In this document: one piece after another, positions 1 to 9,182 of the stretch
How the letters are laid out: every line of letters begins with the position of its first letter
Numbering within the stretch: position 1 is the stretch's first letter
Source of the DNA: Burkholderia sp. FERM BP-3421
GTDB lineage: Bacteria > Pseudomonadota > Gammaproteobacteria > Burkholderiales > Burkholderiaceae
Length of the DNA stretch: 64,000 bases
Direction of reading: 5' to 3'
Assembly (NCBI RefSeq): GCF_028657905.1
Contig: NZ_CP117782.1
Span: forward strand, 2,790,001-2,854,000
Position numbers and translations under genes: made by a program
The notes under the pieces: generated by a model
The model's input: the letters and a program-made list of their open reading frames with translations, nothing else
The model's database searches: none
What the model was told of the DNA's origin: nothing

Positions 1-138
1 ACTGACGGGGATGTCGCGTCCCGTCAGGCGATCCGCCGGACGGGCCCCCACCTGCGCGCACGCGCTCCTGGCTGCCTCACCCGGCGCTCCGCCGGCGGAA
101 CGGTTCCGTTCAATCCGTTTCCGACAAGGCCCATCACC

Positions 139-1032
139 ATGCAAGTCCGTTTCGAAGGCATCTGGCTGCCGATCATCACACCGTTCCACCAGGACGCCGT
201 CGATCACGCGGCGCTCGCCCGTCTCGCGCGCCACTACGCGGCCGAGGGCATCGCCGGGTTCGTTGCCGGCGCAACCACCGGCGAAGGCGCGCTGCTCGAC
301 GCCGCCGAGGTGCACGCGATCCACGCGACGCTGCGCGACGCCGCCCCCGGCCTGCCCGTCGTGCTCGGCGTGTCGTCGATCTCGACCCGCGACGCCGTGG
401 GGCGCGCCCGCGAGCTGGCCGCGCTCGGCCCGGCCGGCCTGCTCGTCACGCCGCCCGCTTACGTGCGGCCGTCGCAGGCCGGGGTCCGGCAGCATTTCGA
501 AGCGGTCGCCGTCGCGGCCGACCTGCCGATCCTCGTCTACAACATCCCGTACCGGACGGGCGTCGAGGTGTCGCTGGAAACGCTGCAGGCGCTCGCCCGC
601 GATCCGCGCATCGTCGGCGTGAAGGAATGCGGCGGCGGGATCGACCGGATGATGCGGCTCGTGCACGACACGCCGCTGCGCATCCTGTCCGGCGACGATC
701 CGCAGAACTTCGCGGCGCTGTGCGTCGGCGCGCACGGCACGATCGCCAGTTCCGCGCATTTGCTGCCCGCGTGGCACGTGCGGATCCATGCGCTGCTGCG
801 ACGGGGCGAACTGGCCGCCGCGCGCCGCCGCGCGGTCGCGCTGCAGCCGCTCGTGCGGGCGCTGTTCGAGGAGCCGAATCCCGCGCCCGTCAAGGCGCTG
901 CTCGCGATGCGCGGGCACTGCGAGGATGGCCTGCGGCTCCCGTTCGTGCCGGCCGGCGACGCGTTGCGGGCGCGCTTGCGGACGGTGTGGGAGGCGTTGG
1001 AGAAGGTGGAGGAGACGGAGGGGGTTGCATGA
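139..1032 (+). CDS. DapA-family aldolase (dihydrodipicolinate synthase-like), 297 aa
   Basis: This is a class I (Schiff-base) aldolase of the DHDPS/N-acetylneuraminate lyase family, about the usual length. The family condenses or cleaves pyruvate-type substrates in the cytoplasm. The ATTGEG motif gives the two conserved threonines (T46, T47). YNIPYRT supplies the proton-relay Tyr134 and Arg139, and VGVKE supplies the Schiff-base Lys162, so the E. coli DapA set is complete. The start is chosen because the TIM-barrel begins immediately after it. It stands alone with no lysine genes beside it, so it may be a paralogue acting on another pyruvate aldol rather than the housekeeping DapA. Family is certain from the motifs; exact substrate is not. 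Confidence 0.88.
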   Translation: MQVRFEGIWLPIITPFHQDAVDHAALARLARHYAAEGIAGFVAGATTGEGALLDAAEVHAIHATLRDAAPGLPVVLGVSSISTRDAVGRARELAALGPAGLLVTPPAYVRPSQAGVRQHFEAVAVAADLPILVYNIPYRTGVEVSLETLQALARDPRIVGVKECGGGIDRMMRLVHDTPLRILSGDDPQNFAALCVGAHGTIASSAHLLPAWHVRIHALLRRGELAAARRRAVALQPLVRALFEEPNPAPVKALLAMRGHCEDGLRLPFVPAGDALRARLRTVWEALEKVEETEGVA

Positions 1033-1502
1033 GGGCGGCGCGGCGCGATCGGCCCTGAGCGGCGTGCCCGATGAATCGGCCGAACCACGATGCTATCGGT
1101 CGCGGCGGCACCTCGAAATGCCGCGCCCGTCGCGCGCGGGCGATCTCCAGTGACGTTTCGAATCAGCGGGCCGGCAATTCCCACCGTGATGCCGGAGCCG
1201 TTTGGCAACGACCCGATGAAGGCTGAAGCCATCGATGCCCCGACGTCGGCGCCCGCTCGGCCAACGCTCTGGAGCAACGCGCAATCGAGCCCACCATCGG
1301 GACCATGCAGGCTGATGGTGGGCCCGGTCGGAACCGGCTGAAACCGATCACGCGATGCGGCGCGGCGTCGGGAAACGCCGAGGCTTCTCGACGCCGTCGC
1401 GCCTTGTTGCTTTGCGTGGAACGCCACGCCTCATCCTTGGCGCTTACTTGAAGCAACGCCGCGAAAAATGCGTCGGTTCAGATCGATATTTCAACCTCAA
1501 AT
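1033..1502. other. Intergenic stretch with no gene recognised
   Basis: There are about 470 bases between the aldolase stop and the stop of the minus-strand secreted protein. Open frames exist on both strands here, but none has a recognisable domain or convincing ribosome binding site. I see no terminator with a T-tract and no repeat. Confidence 0.4.
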
Positions 1503-2264
1503 TTACTGATAGATGAAAACCGCATTATTTTCACCTGAATTATGCGATCCGCACGCTACATTGGAGGGATAGTTCGGCTTAAATGTGATGGCGCCATTGT
1601 TGGCGGTCGGATATTCAAAGTAACCTGTCGCCGGTTGCTTTGAATTACAAACGACATCGGGGTTGGTCACGCTATTCAAGGAATAACTCTCGATCCAGTT
1701 CACGGAATAGCTGATCAGGTTTTGCCCGGACCGGCTTGTAAGATAGCCAATAGCCGTCTCAACACCCGTGGAGGTGTCCTGCACCGTCCCGACCCAGGTG
1801 ACGCCATTGGGCGTGGAGGCGGTCTCCCAAAGGCGAAGGCGATATCTCACGCCGACCTTCCAGTTGTAGTTGCCCATGCAGCGCCAGACGGGCCCGTTTT
1901 CCGCTCCACCTTGGCAATTGAACCCCGACGTTGTGGCCGTTCCCGACGTTGCATTCCACAATGAAAAGATTGCCGTCTTGCCATTCGGCGTGTCCTGCAA
2001 GCCGATATAACCCGTATCGCCACCTTGCAGATAAAATTCATGCGACCAGAAATTCATGGGCTGGTCCGCGGAGATCGTAATATATTGATCGAGATTCCAG
2101 GCCCCGGTGCCTGCCGGGTTGGTCCAGTATTGATGCGGCCCACCTGCGGCCGCATATACCGGCGCTTCCATTGCGGTGAAAGCCAGCAATGAGAACAAGA
2201 GGGATTTCTTTAAAAAAGAAATGACAGCACCGGCATGCGGGCGGGAAATTTTCACAGTACTCAC
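1503..2264 (-). CDS. Secreted DUF3472-like protein, 253 aa
   Basis: This is an exported protein of unknown function. I start it at a GTG (2264) because the N-terminus then reads as a signal peptide: basic residues, a hydrophobic core (SLLFSLLAF), then a cleavage site near VYA-AAGG. The open frame extends further upstream, but that part is arginine-rich shadow sequence. The mature part has many aromatic and Gly/Asn/Thr residues (for example FWSHEFYLQGGDTGYIGLQ), which matches my memory of DUF3472 proteins. Several cysteines could form disulphides. Its base composition is less GC-rich than neighbouring genes, hinting at acquisition. Family call moderate; no function assigned. Confidence 0.68.
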   Translation of the reverse strand: MSTVKISRPHAGAVISFLKKSLLFSLLAFTAMEAPVYAAAGGPHQYWTNPAGTGAWNLDQYITISADQPMNFWSHEFYLQGGDTGYIGLQDTPNGKTAIFSLWNATSGTATTSGFNCQGGAENGPVWRCMGNYNWKVGVRYRLRLWETASTPNGVTWVGTVQDTSTGVETAIGYLTSRSGQNLISYSVNWIESYSLNSVTNPDVVCNSKQPATGYFEYPTANNGAITFKPNYPSNVACGSHNSGENNAVFIYQ

Positions 2265-3038
2265 GTTAGTCTCAATAAAAGATTGGGGGATGATTGAAGG
2301 TGGCAGCCGCTGCTGCACAAATCCAATTTGAGGACACCGGTTCTCCCTGCAATTGAAATTCAGTCGGGGCGAGCGGACTGTGCGCGGACAGGCTCGGCCA
2401 CCCGATGAAAGCGCCCGTTCGGGCCGCTCCGGTCGACTGGCCCGACCTGGCGCGCGCACGGAGAATGCCGCGCGAGCCAAGCTGTTCTTGACTTGACCCT
2501 CGAGCGACGAAATAGCCGCCAGATGTCTCCCGCACCCACGATCTCCGCGCCCCGGCATTGCACGCTTGCGGGCGGAATCGACGGTTGCGCGCGATGGTGG
2601 CAATCGCCGCGTCCAGTCGAGCGCCATGCCTGTCGCCTCTCCCCATGATGTCTACGCGCATGCCGGGCGGCAACAGGTGAGCAGGCAGGACAACACGTCG
2701 GCGTCGGCCATGTCGGATAGCGCGCGGATCCGCATTTCGTTAGCAAGGCGAATTATGGAATTTGATCACTATGAATGCGCGATTGCCGCCCAGACAACAC
2801 AAATAATCTGAACTTGACAATCCTTTGCAAACAAGCGCGGCCGGAAAGGGGCTCGCTCGTTCGAACGGTTTTCCGGGATTTTTGAATGGAAACGCCAAGG
2901 CAATCATGCTGCCAATTTGAGCTCTGCGCAGATCGATGCGTTCGCCCCTCCGGCTGATTTCCGACGCACGTTGAACGCGGAAATCCTGACCGCCTCGAAT
3001 TCGCGCGCCATTCGCCTCACTCGCGGCCTTCCGCTCCT
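2265..3038. other. Intergenic, AT-richer patch, no gene recognised
   Basis: About 770 bases lie between two minus-strand genes. The part around 2750-2830 is clearly AT-richer than its surroundings and could hold a minus-strand promoter for the secreted protein (TTTGCA, 17 bases, GATTAT at about 2792-2831). The longer open frames here look like shadows: no domain is recognisable and none has a good ribosome binding site. Confidence 0.35.
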
Positions 3039-3959
3039 TCACGCCGCCAGCGGCGGCGCCGCCTCGGCCGGCGCGCGCACCGCCTGCAGCATGATCTGCG
3101 CGAGCCGCGCGACCGTCGGCGTCGCCGCCGAGGTATTGCGCAACAACATCAAGGGCAAGTTCGGCAGCGCGGGCAGCCCGCGCCCCGCCGGCCCGTCGAG
3201 CGCGCGCACCGACGCGGGCAGGCCGTAGCGCGACCGCACCGTCACCCCGAGCCCGGCCGCCGCGGCCGCCCACAGGCCCGCGAGGCTCGGGCTTGCGAAC
3301 GCGATCCGCCACGGCACGCCGGCCCGGTCCAGCGCGGCCGTCGCCGCGTTGAAGAACGCGCACGGCCGATCGAACACCACGAGCGGCAACGGTTCGTCGG
3401 CATCGAACGCGACCGGCGCCGCGGCGCCGATCCAGCGCATCGGCGCGTGATCGATCACCTCGCCCGCCAACCCCGCGCGCGCGTCGAGATCCACCGCGCC
3501 GGCGTCGCCCCACACCAGCGCGAGATCAAGCTGATCCGTGTCGAGCCGTTCGAGCAGCTCGGCATTGCGCGCGACCCGCGCCTCGATCCGCACCTTGGGA
3601 TGCGCACGGGCGAAGCGCCCGAGCACGTCCGGCAGCACCGCCTCGCCGAAATCCTCCGGCAGGCCGATCCGCACCCAGCCGTCGAGGTTCACGCCGCGCA
3701 CCGCGGCCGCGGCCTCGTCGTTGAGTTCGATCAGCCGCCGCGCGTAGCTCAGCATCGACGCCCCCGCGTCGGTCAGATCGAGCCCGCGCCCCGCCTTGCG
3801 GAACAGTGGCGTGCCCGCCTGCGCCTCCAGCTTGCGGATCTGCGCGCTGACCGCCGACGACGAACGTGCGACCCGATCGGCCGCCTTCGCGAAACTGCCC
3901 AGGTCCATCCCGGCCACCAGGCTGCGCAGCGCGGCGATGTCGAAATTGGTCTGCGACAT
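3039..3959 (-). CDS. LysR-family transcriptional regulator, 306 aa
   Basis: This is a LysR-type regulator of normal length. The N-terminal winged helix covers about residues 5-65 (LVAGMDLGSFAKAADRVARS and the following AVSAQIRKLE recognition helix). The periplasmic-binding-like effector domain follows. I prefer the ATG at 3959 over the one at 3968 because AGGA then sits about nine bases upstream. It is divergent from an MFS transporter gene, with about 50-100 bases between them, so control of that transporter is the simplest inference. Effector unknown. Confidence 0.88.
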   Translation of the reverse strand: MSQTNFDIAALRSLVAGMDLGSFAKAADRVARSSSAVSAQIRKLEAQAGTPLFRKAGRGLDLTDAGASMLSYARRLIELNDEAAAAVRGVNLDGWVRIGLPEDFGEAVLPDVLGRFARAHPKVRIEARVARNAELLERLDTDQLDLALVWGDAGAVDLDARAGLAGEVIDHAPMRWIGAAAPVAFDADEPLPLVVFDRPCAFFNAATAALDRAGVPWRIAFASPSLAGLWAAAAAGLGVTVRSRYGLPASVRALDGPAGRGLPALPNLPLMLLRNTSAATPTVARLAQIMLQAVRAPAEAAPPLAA

Positions 3960-4066
3960 GGCAATCATCCTGTTTTATCGAACGATCAGTTAAAAACTTT
4001 CCGATATTCAGGATGAATGTACGGCGCGACACTCCCCATCGTCAATCTCTCCCCGCGCCCGCCGCC

Positions 4067-5335
4067 ATGAACTCACCCGCCCTGCCGTGCCCGCCCGCCA
4101 TCCGGCCCCCGTTGCCCGCGTCGCACCGCTGGCGCGTGCTGGGCGTCGGCGTGGCCGCCAACATGAGCTTCTCCGCCGCCGCGACCGGCATCCCGACCAC
4201 CGCCGTCTGGCTGCGCAGCGCCTATCACTTCGGCAACGACGGGCTCGGCTTCGTGCTGGGCGCGCTCGGGCTCGGCATCGCGCTGTCCGAGCTGCCGTGG
4301 GGCATCGCCGCCGACCGCTGGGGCGACCGCCGTGTGCTGCTGGTCGGCCTGCTCGCGACCGCCGCCGCGCTCGCGGCGATGGCGGGCGCGGTCGCGCCGT
4401 CCGGCGACGCCGCGCCCTCCGCGTGGCGGCTCGCGCTCGCGCTGTTCGGCGTCGGCCTGCTCGGCGGCAGTGTCAACGGGTCGAGCGGGCGCGCCGTGAT
4501 GCGCTGGTTCGGCGTCCACGAGCGCGGCCTCGCGATGAGCATCCGGCAGACCGCGGTGCCGCTCGGCGGCGGCGTCGGCGCGGCGCTGCTGCCAGCGCTC
4601 GCGGCGCACGTCGGCTTCATCGGTGTGTTTGGCGCGCTCGCGCTGCTGTGCGCGGCCTCGGCCGCCTTGACCTGGTGCTGGCTGCACGAGCCGCCGCCCG
4701 CCGCGCCGGCGAGCCCTGCCCACCCGGTTGCCGCACCCGACGCCGATGCGCGCCATCCGCTGCGCAGCGGCCCGGTCTGGCGCATCGTGCTCGGCATCGG
4801 CATGCTGTGCGCGCCGCAGTTCGCGGTGCTGTCGTTCGCCACGGTGTTCCTGCACGACTACGGCCGGTTCGGTCTCGCGAGCATCAGCGCGGCGATGGTC
4901 ACGCTGCAGGCGGGCGCGATCGTGATGCGGATCTGGAGCGGCCGCCACACCGACCGGCACGGCAACCGCCGCGCCTACCTGCGCGGCGCGGTGCGCGTGG
5001 CGGCCGGCGCGTTCGCGCTGCTCGCCCTCGCGACGGCGGCCGGCCCGCGCGTGCCGCTCGGCATTCTGGTCGCGCTGCTCGTGTTCGCCGGCATCTGCGT
5101 GTCGGCCTGGCACGGCGTCGCCTATACCGAACTCGCGACGCTCGCCGGCGCGGAGCGTGCAGGCGCCGCGCTCGGCATGGCGAACACCGCGGTCTTCATC
5201 GGCCTGTTCCTGACGCCGCTCGTCGTGCCCCGGCTGCTCGCCGCAGGCAACTGGGGCAGCGTGTGGCTCGTCGCGATGCTCGTCGTGTGCGCGACCTATC
5301 CGCTGTTCCCGCGCCCGCGGCGTCGCGCGCACTGA
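4067..5335 (+). CDS. MFS transporter, about 422 aa
   Basis: This is a major facilitator superfamily permease of the inner membrane with about twelve hydrophobic segments. The loop after TM2-TM3 (GIAADRWGDRRVLL) is the classical MFS motif A, which makes the family call firm. The open frame runs far upstream; ATG 4067 is chosen because it begins just before TM1 (RWRVLGVGVAANMSF), while ATG 4013 is an alternative whose AGG is too close to act as a good ribosome binding site. It is divergent from the LysR gene at 3959. Substrate is not readable from sequence. Its stop lies 70 bases before a long octanucleotide array. Confidence 0.85.
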   Translation: MNSPALPCPPAIRPPLPASHRWRVLGVGVAANMSFSAAATGIPTTAVWLRSAYHFGNDGLGFVLGALGLGIALSELPWGIAADRWGDRRVLLVGLLATAAALAAMAGAVAPSGDAAPSAWRLALALFGVGLLGGSVNGSSGRAVMRWFGVHERGLAMSIRQTAVPLGGGVGAALLPALAAHVGFIGVFGALALLCAASAALTWCWLHEPPPAAPASPAHPVAAPDADARHPLRSGPVWRIVLGIGMLCAPQFAVLSFATVFLHDYGRFGLASISAAMVTLQAGAIVMRIWSGRHTDRHGNRRAYLRGAVRVAAGAFALLALATAAGPRVPLGILVALLVFAGICVSAWHGVAYTELATLAGAERAGAALGMANTAVFIGLFLTPLVVPRLLAAGNWGSVWLVAMLVVCATYPLFPRPRRRAH

Positions 5336-5404
5336 AACAATCCGCGCGCGGCGTCGCGCCCCGCTCACGCCTCACGGGTCGGCCCGCGCGCGAAGCGCGC
5401 GGGC

Positions 5405-5588
5405 GCTTCACCGCTTCACCGCTTCACCGCTTCACCGCTTCACCGCTTCACCGCTTCACCGCTTCACCGCTTCACCGCTTCACCGCGTCACCGCTTCTCC
5501 GCTTCTCCGCTTCTCCGCTTCTCCGCTTCTCCGCTTCTCCGCTTCTCCGCTTCTCCGCTTCTCCGCTTCTCCGATTCTCCGATTCTCC
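5405..5588. repeat. Octanucleotide tandem repeat, 23 units
   Basis: There are 23 uninterrupted 8-base units: ten GCTTCACC (5405-5484), one GCGTCACC, ten GCTTCTCC (5493-5572), then two GATTCTCC (5573-5588). Variants are grouped in blocks, as expected from slippage and block expansion. An 8-base period shifts frame with each unit, so it does not encode a stable protein repeat. It lies between the MFS gene and the lipoprotein/phospholipase C genes. Confidence 0.97.
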
Positions 5589-5788
5589 GCTTCGCATCAC
5601 GCCCGAGGCCCGCGCCTCTCCGCCGCCTCCGTCCTTCACCGATCACCAAGCCCCACCCCCTTGGTCAATCGTTAGTTATTCGAAAGCATTTCGTCATAAC
5701 ATGGCCGTCGCATTCGCTTCACGCAACCGACGCATCCTCTCTTCATACTTTAAGTCGTTCACGACCAGCCAAGTCCGGGAGACATCCG

Positions 5789-6082
5789 ATGCGCCAGCGC
5801 GTCACCGCCGCCGTCCTTGCCGCCGCCGTGCTGCTTGCCGCCTGCAGCGACGACGCGACGCACGCCGCCCAACGCGGCGCGGCGGATGCGCCGTCCGCCG
5901 CGCCCGACACGCCGCGCGCGACGGACGGCGCGGCGAATGCTTTCAACAGCGGCGCCCCCGCCGCGCGCGCCTCGAACGACGCACCGCTCGCCCCGCCCGT
6001 CGTCCATTACCCGCCCGACGACAACGACGACACCCCCGGCTCCACCGCCACCGCGGCCACCGCCGCGTCGACGCCCGGCTGA
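5789..6082 (+). CDS. Small lipoprotein, 97 aa
   Basis: This is a predicted outer-membrane or periplasmic lipoprotein. A short basic N-terminus and hydrophobic core are followed by a lipobox LLAAC with the lipidated Cys at about residue 19. The mature part is low-complexity, rich in Ala, Pro, Asp and Thr, with an acidic PPDDNDDTP stretch, and looks disordered. Its stop is 48 bases before the phospholipase C start on the same strand, so co-transcription is likely. I do not recognise a family; a surface-tethering or accessory role for the phospholipase is only a guess from position. Confidence 0.72.
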   Translation: MRQRVTAAVLAAAVLLAACSDDATHAAQRGAADAPSAAPDTPRATDGAANAFNSGAPAARASNDAPLAPPVVHYPPDDNDDTPGSTATAATAASTPG

Positions 6083-6130
6083 TCGCCCGTTTCCATCCCC
6101 ACCGCAGAACAACTCGCCCCAGGTGAAAAC

Positions 6131-8248
6131 ATGACGTCAGAAAGTCGCCGCCGTTTCCTGCATACGATGACCCAATCCGCGGGCGCCGCCGCCGCGCTCA
6201 CGGTGTTCCCCGAATCGATCCGCCGCGCGCTCGCGATTCCCGCCGCCTCGCGCACCGGCACGATCCGCGATGTCGAGCACATCGTCGTGTTCATGCAGGA
6301 AAACCGCTCGTTCGATCATTACTTCGGACACCTGCGCGGCGTGCGCGGCTACAACGACCGCTTCCCGATCCCGCTGCCGAACGGCAAGCCGGTGTGGTAT
6401 CAGCCGTCGAAGGCGAATCCGGCGCAGCCGGTGCTGCCGTTCCGGCTCAACACGCTGACCACGAGCGCGCAGTGCATCGGCGACCTCGACCACTCGTGGT
6501 ACAAGACGCAAGCCGCGATCGACGGCGGCCGCTACGACCAGTGGCCGGCGAACAAGACCGACATGACGATGGGCTATCACGTGCGCGAGGACATCCCGTT
6601 CCACTACGCGCTCGCCGATGCGTTCACGGTCTGCGACCACTACTTCTGCTCGCTGCCCGGCCCGACCCACCCGAACCGCTCGTACCTGATGACGGGCACC
6701 GTCGATCCGACCGGCAAGTTCGGCGGCCCGCTGCTCGACAACAACGACTACGTGGACGGCGACGTGCCGCCGCAATACCAGCTGCTGTCGTGGACGACCT
6801 TCCCCGAGCGCCTGGAGGCGCGCGGCGTCTCGTGGCAGGTGTACCAGCAGGGCACCAACGGCAACGATCCGCTGAACGGCAACTACGGCACCAACATCCT
6901 GCAGAACTTCGCGAACTTCATCAACGCGCAGCCGGGCTCCTCGCTGTACCAGCGCGCGCAGACAGCGCGCTCGCTCGACGACCTGAAGGCCGACGTGCTC
7001 GCGAACAAGCTTCCGCAGGTCTCGTGGCTGCTGCCGCCCGCGGCGTTCTCCGAGCATCCCAAGTACACGCCCGCCTACGGCGCGAACTACACCTCGCAGA
7101 TCCTCGACGCGCTGACCGCGAACCCCGAGGTCTGGCGCAAGACCGTGCTGTTCATCATGTACGACGAGAACGACGGCTTCTTCGATCACCTCGTGCCGCC
7201 GCAGCCGGCCACGACGCGCGCGCAGGGCCTGTCGACCGTGACCGTCGAGGGCGAGATCCACAACGTCGTGAATCCGGGTCGCGGCGGCAGCTACACCGCC
7301 GACGGCCTGCCCTACGGCCTCGGCCCGCGCGTGCCGATGACGGTGGTGTCGCCGTGGACCAAGGGCGGCTTCGTGTGCTCGCAGGTGTTCGACCACACCT
7401 CGGTGATCCGCTTCATCAGCGAGCGCTTCGGCGTCGACGAACCGAACATCACGCCGTGGCGTCGCACGGTGTGCGGCGACCTGACGGCGGCCTTCGACTT
7501 CCGCACCCCGGACGCCACGCTGCCGCCGCTGCCCGACACGAGCAACTACCGTTCGATCGCGGATCAGCTGTGCACCACCAAGCCCGCGCCGACGGTGCCG
7601 GCCCAGCCGAGCCCGATCGATCCGCAGGAGCCGGGCGTGCGGCCCGCGCGCGCGCTGCCCTATGAACTGCATGTGAATGCGAGCGTGCACGGCGGGCATC
7701 TGCGCATCGAATTCGCGAACCGCGGCGACCAGGGCGCGCACTTCTACGTGTACGCGGGCAACCGCAGCGACGGCCCGTGGCGCTACACGGTCGGCGCGCA
7801 TCGCGCGCTGCACGACGAATTCGACCTGACGGTGACGAACGGCGCCTACGACTTCACGGTGTACGGTCCGAACGGCTTCGTGCGCAGCTTCGGCGGCGCG
7901 GCGCAGGCCGGCGCGCCGCATGGCGCGCACGCGGCGGCGCATCCGGAGGTGAAGGCCGGCTACGACGTCGCGAACGGGAACCTGTACCTGAAGATCGCCA
8001 ATCGCGGCGGCGCGCGCGTGCAGCTGACGCTGACCGACAACGCGTACGGCGCGCCCGCGCGCCACCTGACGCTGCACGGCGGCGAGGAACGGATCGAGCA
8101 GTGGTCGCTCGCGTCGAGCCATCACTGGTACGACGTCACGGTGTCGGACGGGACCAGCGGCGGCTTCGCGCGCCGCTTCGCGGGCCACGTGGAGAACGGC
8201 CGCCCGAGCTACTCCGATCCGGCCGCGGTCGCGCCCGTGAGCGCCTGA
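6131..8248 (+). CDS. Phosphocholine-type phospholipase C, Tat-exported, 705 aa
   Basis: This is a secreted phospholipase C of the PlcH/PlcN/acid phosphatase AcpA superfamily, which hydrolyses phosphatidylcholine or sphingomyelin to phosphocholine and a lipid. The N-terminus carries a Tat signal (ESRRRFLHT, residues 4-12, then a hydrophobic stretch). The family's metal-binding signature ENRSFDHYFG lies at residues 57-66, with further conserved runs such as PGPTHPNRSYLMTG and YDENDGFFDHLVPP. Two repeated beta domains (DUF756 type) fill the C-terminal 200 residues. Length fits the family. It sits directly behind a lipoprotein gene. In Burkholderia such enzymes are known virulence or phosphate-scavenging factors; which role applies here is not shown. 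Confidence 0.95.
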   Translation: MTSESRRRFLHTMTQSAGAAAALTVFPESIRRALAIPAASRTGTIRDVEHIVVFMQENRSFDHYFGHLRGVRGYNDRFPIPLPNGKPVWYQPSKANPAQPVLPFRLNTLTTSAQCIGDLDHSWYKTQAAIDGGRYDQWPANKTDMTMGYHVREDIPFHYALADAFTVCDHYFCSLPGPTHPNRSYLMTGTVDPTGKFGGPLLDNNDYVDGDVPPQYQLLSWTTFPERLEARGVSWQVYQQGTNGNDPLNGNYGTNILQNFANFINAQPGSSLYQRAQTARSLDDLKADVLANKLPQVSWLLPPAAFSEHPKYTPAYGANYTSQILDALTANPEVWRKTVLFIMYDENDGFFDHLVPPQPATTRAQGLSTVTVEGEIHNVVNPGRGGSYTADGLPYGLGPRVPMTVVSPWTKGGFVCSQVFDHTSVIRFISERFGVDEPNITPWRRTVCGDLTAAFDFRTPDATLPPLPDTSNYRSIADQLCTTKPAPTVPAQPSPIDPQEPGVRPARALPYELHVNASVHGGHLRIEFANRGDQGAHFYVYAGNRSDGPWRYTVGAHRALHDEFDLTVTNGAYDFTVYGPNGFVRSFGGAAQAGAPHGAHAAAHPEVKAGYDVANGNLYLKIANRGGARVQLTLTDNAYGAPARHLTLHGGEERIEQWSLASSHHWYDVTVSDGTSGGFARRFAGHVENGRPSYSDPAAVAPVSA

Positions 8249-8404
8249 ACGCCGCCCGCGAGCCCGACGCATGCGCCGGGCTCCGGCGAGCGGCTCGGCC
8301 GGAGCGTCTCGGCCGAACCGGGACAGCCCGATCAGCGTACGCTGGCCGGGCTGTTTTTCATGGCGCGGCGCGTATCGAAGAAGACCGCGACGGAGCGGGC
8401 GCGC

Positions 8405-9031
8405 TCAGGCCACCGTCGCGATCGCCGCGTGCGGCGGCGCGGCCTCGAACTCGCCCGCCTCCTCGCGGAACCGCAGCGGCGCCGCGCAATGGATCAGGGT
8501 GTCGACGAAGTACTTCGCGCGCGGCCAGGGGCCGTAGCCGGCCGCCGTGTTGACGTGGCCCGCGTCGCCGAGATTGACGAACGCGCCGCCGAGCCGCTGC
8601 GCGAGTTCGCGCGCATCCTCGATGCGCATCCAGGGGTCGGTCTCGCTGCCGATCACGATCGACGGCACGGCGAGGCGCCGGCCCTCGAACGCGCCGGCGA
8701 AGGTGAACTTGGCGGGACTCGCGGGCGCGACGAACAGGACGCCCGCCACCTCCGCGAGCGGCGCGCCGGGCTGCGCGAGCGCATGCGCGGCCGCGAGGCA
8801 GCCGAAGCTGTGCGCGGCCAGCACGAACGGCCCGCGTTCGCGCGCGAGCAGGTCCAGCAGCGACTGCGCCCAGCGCGCGAGGTGCGGCGCGTCCCAGTCG
8901 TCCTGCTCGACCCGCAGCGCGCGCGCGAACTGCCGCTCGAGCCAGGTCTGCCAATGCGCGCCCTCGCTGCCGTGCAGTCCGGGAACGGTCACGAGCCGCG
9001 GCGGCCAGGTCGATTTGCTGCATGAGCGCAT
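8405..9031 (-). CDS. Alpha/beta hydrolase, RBBP9/YdeN family, 208 aa
   Basis: This is a small cytoplasmic serine hydrolase. The catalytic triad can be read directly: Ser75 in AAHSFGC, Asp132 in GSETDPW, and His159 in GDAGHVNTAAGYG, the last being characteristic of the RBBP9/YdeN family. A typical VPGLHGS oxyanion strand lies near residue 16. I use the ATG at 9031 because GAGGG lies about eight bases upstream and the fold starts right after it. It is divergent from the VOC gene. Members have esterase-like activity, but the natural substrate is unknown. Confidence 0.84.
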   Translation of the reverse strand: MRSCSKSTWPPRLVTVPGLHGSEGAHWQTWLERQFARALRVEQDDWDAPHLARWAQSLLDLLARERGPFVLAAHSFGCLAAAHALAQPGAPLAEVAGVLFVAPASPAKFTFAGAFEGRRLAVPSIVIGSETDPWMRIEDARELAQRLGGAFVNLGDAGHVNTAAGYGPWPRAKYFVDTLIHCAAPLRFREEAGEFEAAPPHAAIATVA

Positions 9032-9182
9032 CTTTGCCCTCGCTGATGCTGGTGGTCCGGTCGCCATTGTCGGCGGCGGCGCGCGCGCGACGAACCAATT
9101 TTTCGTGCTTTGCATTTCGACGGGCGGCGGCGCGCGGCGCGCCGAAACCGTAGAATGAGGGCTTCATTCAGGAGACGCCCCC

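Noticed and set aside
1..138. CTGACGGG/CCCGTCAG inverted repeat at the left edge as a terminator
   Set aside because: The stem is short, has no T-tract and the preceding gene is outside the window, so no support is available.
1090..1427. Opposing open frames between the DapA-like gene and the DUF3472 gene
   Set aside because: Neither strand shows a domain, a ribosome binding site or family resemblance; treated as noncoding.
3866..4066. Upstream extension of the MFS transporter
   Set aside because: It would run antisense through the LysR start and is Arg/Pro-rich without membrane character.
5405..5588. Tandem array considered as a CRISPR or protein repeat
   Set aside because: Eight-base units with no spacers cannot be CRISPR, and the period is not a multiple of three so no stable peptide repeat results.
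6137..8272. 711-residue open frame antisense to phospholipase C
   Set aside because: It is Arg/Val/His-rich without domains and arises from the GC-rich codon bias of the real gene on the plus strand.
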